From contig VMDC01000013.1 in the NCBI GenBank assembly GCA_008081045.1, forward strand, positions 62,001-126,000: 64,000 nt of DNA. Reading direction: 5' to 3'. The position numbers and the translations under genes were made by a program. Numbering within the stretch: position 1 is the stretch's first letter; each line of letters opens with the position of its first letter. The DNA is from Gammaproteobacteria bacterium (GTDB taxonomy: Bacteria > Pseudomonadota > Gammaproteobacteria > Pseudomonadales > Pseudohongiellaceae). Shown piece by piece: positions 63,764 through 64,000 of this stretch. The notes under the pieces are model-generated. The model was not told the origin of the DNA and made no database searches. It worked only from the letters and a program-made list of their open reading frames with translations.

Positions 63764-64000
63764 ATGAGAGTCATCACATTTAATTGCAACGGCGTCCGAG
63801 CTGCGGCGAGAAAGGGTTTTTTCGAATGGCTCGCGCAATCGAATGCGGATGTCGTTTGCCTGCAGGAGACCAAGGCACAGGAATGCCAGCTGGAAGATCC
63901 AATTTTCCGGCCTGAGGGTTACCACTGTTTCTACTTTGATGCGGAGAAGAAAGGGTACGCTGGCACGGCGCTATTTACTCGGCAAAAGCCGCTCAAGATA
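63764..64000 (+). CDS. xthA: exodeoxyribonuclease III, N-terminal part
   Basis: The first 79 residues of an AP endonuclease/exonuclease that cuts at abasic sites in DNA repair; the gene runs past the window end. MRVITFNCNGVRAAARKGFFEWL carries the conserved Asn and VVCLQETKAQ the catalytic metal-binding Glu. Later GYAGTALFTR is typical. Pseudomonas Crc is a homologue that lost catalytic residues; the intact Glu-Thr-Lys here favours the enzyme. AAGG precedes the ATG and a good promoter lies upstream. Confidence 0.88.
   Translation, partial: MRVITFNCNGVRAAARKGFFEWLAQSNADVVCLQETKAQECQLEDPIFRPEGYHCFYFDAEKKGYAGTALFTRQKPLKI

Overview
The window comes from the chromosome of a gammaproteobacterium of the Pseudomonadales type. 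Several blocks follow the gene neighbourhoods of Pseudomonas chromosomes: argG, pyrC, rnt, grxD and argF lie close together; metG, the rnf operon and nth lie together; and fliA sits beside ccmA. The mix of a PQQ alcohol dehydrogenase, XdhC/MocA-type factors, a lone HyuB and a complete cytochrome c maturation set suggests an aerobic heterotroph, perhaps marine, but the sequence does not fix the genus. No rRNA, tRNA, CRISPR array, prophage or insertion sequence was seen.

Layout. 1-6235: the end of an SDR gene; a cytochrome c / PQQ-dehydrogenase pair whose active site carries the lanthanide-type Asp-x-Asp; an acetyltransferase; a membrane protein; ilvD. 6774-14763: a DNA alkylation-repair pair (an Ada-AraC-AlkA fusion and ogt), an unknown one-pass envelope protein, a MATE exporter, XdhC, a GST and a secreted conserved protein. 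14855-29901: amidase, pilU, pyrB, sbcB, a phosphatase-superfamily protein, an acyltransferase, a DUF349 protein, dinG, an exported cyclophilin, a MocA-like protein and a small hypothetical. 29968-41548: nucleotide and arginine metabolism (nrdB, nrdA, argF, pyrC, argG) with hyuB, grxD and rnt. 41576-48361: nth, an unusual rnf operon and an exported HtrA-like protease. 48637-53181: metG, a rubredoxin, dcd and an isolated fliA. 53337-60702: the complete ccmABCDEFGHI set. 60721-64000: a LysE-family exporter, moaA-moaB, a hidden minus-strand transcription unit for two micro-proteins, and the start of an exonuclease III gene.

The most striking observation is the rnf operon at 42225-46751. It is at its usual chromosomal position next to nth and metG, but rnfG is absent: rnfD overlaps rnfE directly. 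All four cysteines that normally hold the intramembrane [2Fe-2S] cluster between RnfA and RnfE are replaced (Ser26 and Ser114 in RnfA; Ser28 and Phe111 in RnfE). The cytoplasmic iron-sulfur motifs of RnfB and RnfC and the likely flavin-attachment threonine of RnfD are kept. The ORFs are intact and tightly packed, so this looks like a functional, rewired Rnf-type complex without the usual trans-membrane electron route. The second is a micro-operon at 63081-63290: a 37-residue membrane protein and an 11-residue peptide, each behind a strong Shine-Dalgarno sequence, ending in an intrinsic terminator.

Functionally, the ccm genes supply the haem-attachment machinery that the dihaem cytochrome c beside the PQQ enzyme needs. 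The XdhC, MocA-like, MoaA and MoaB genes point to at least one molybdenum hydroxylase encoded elsewhere. PilU points to type IV pili, while fliA stands without the chemotaxis genes that normally separate it from ccmA.
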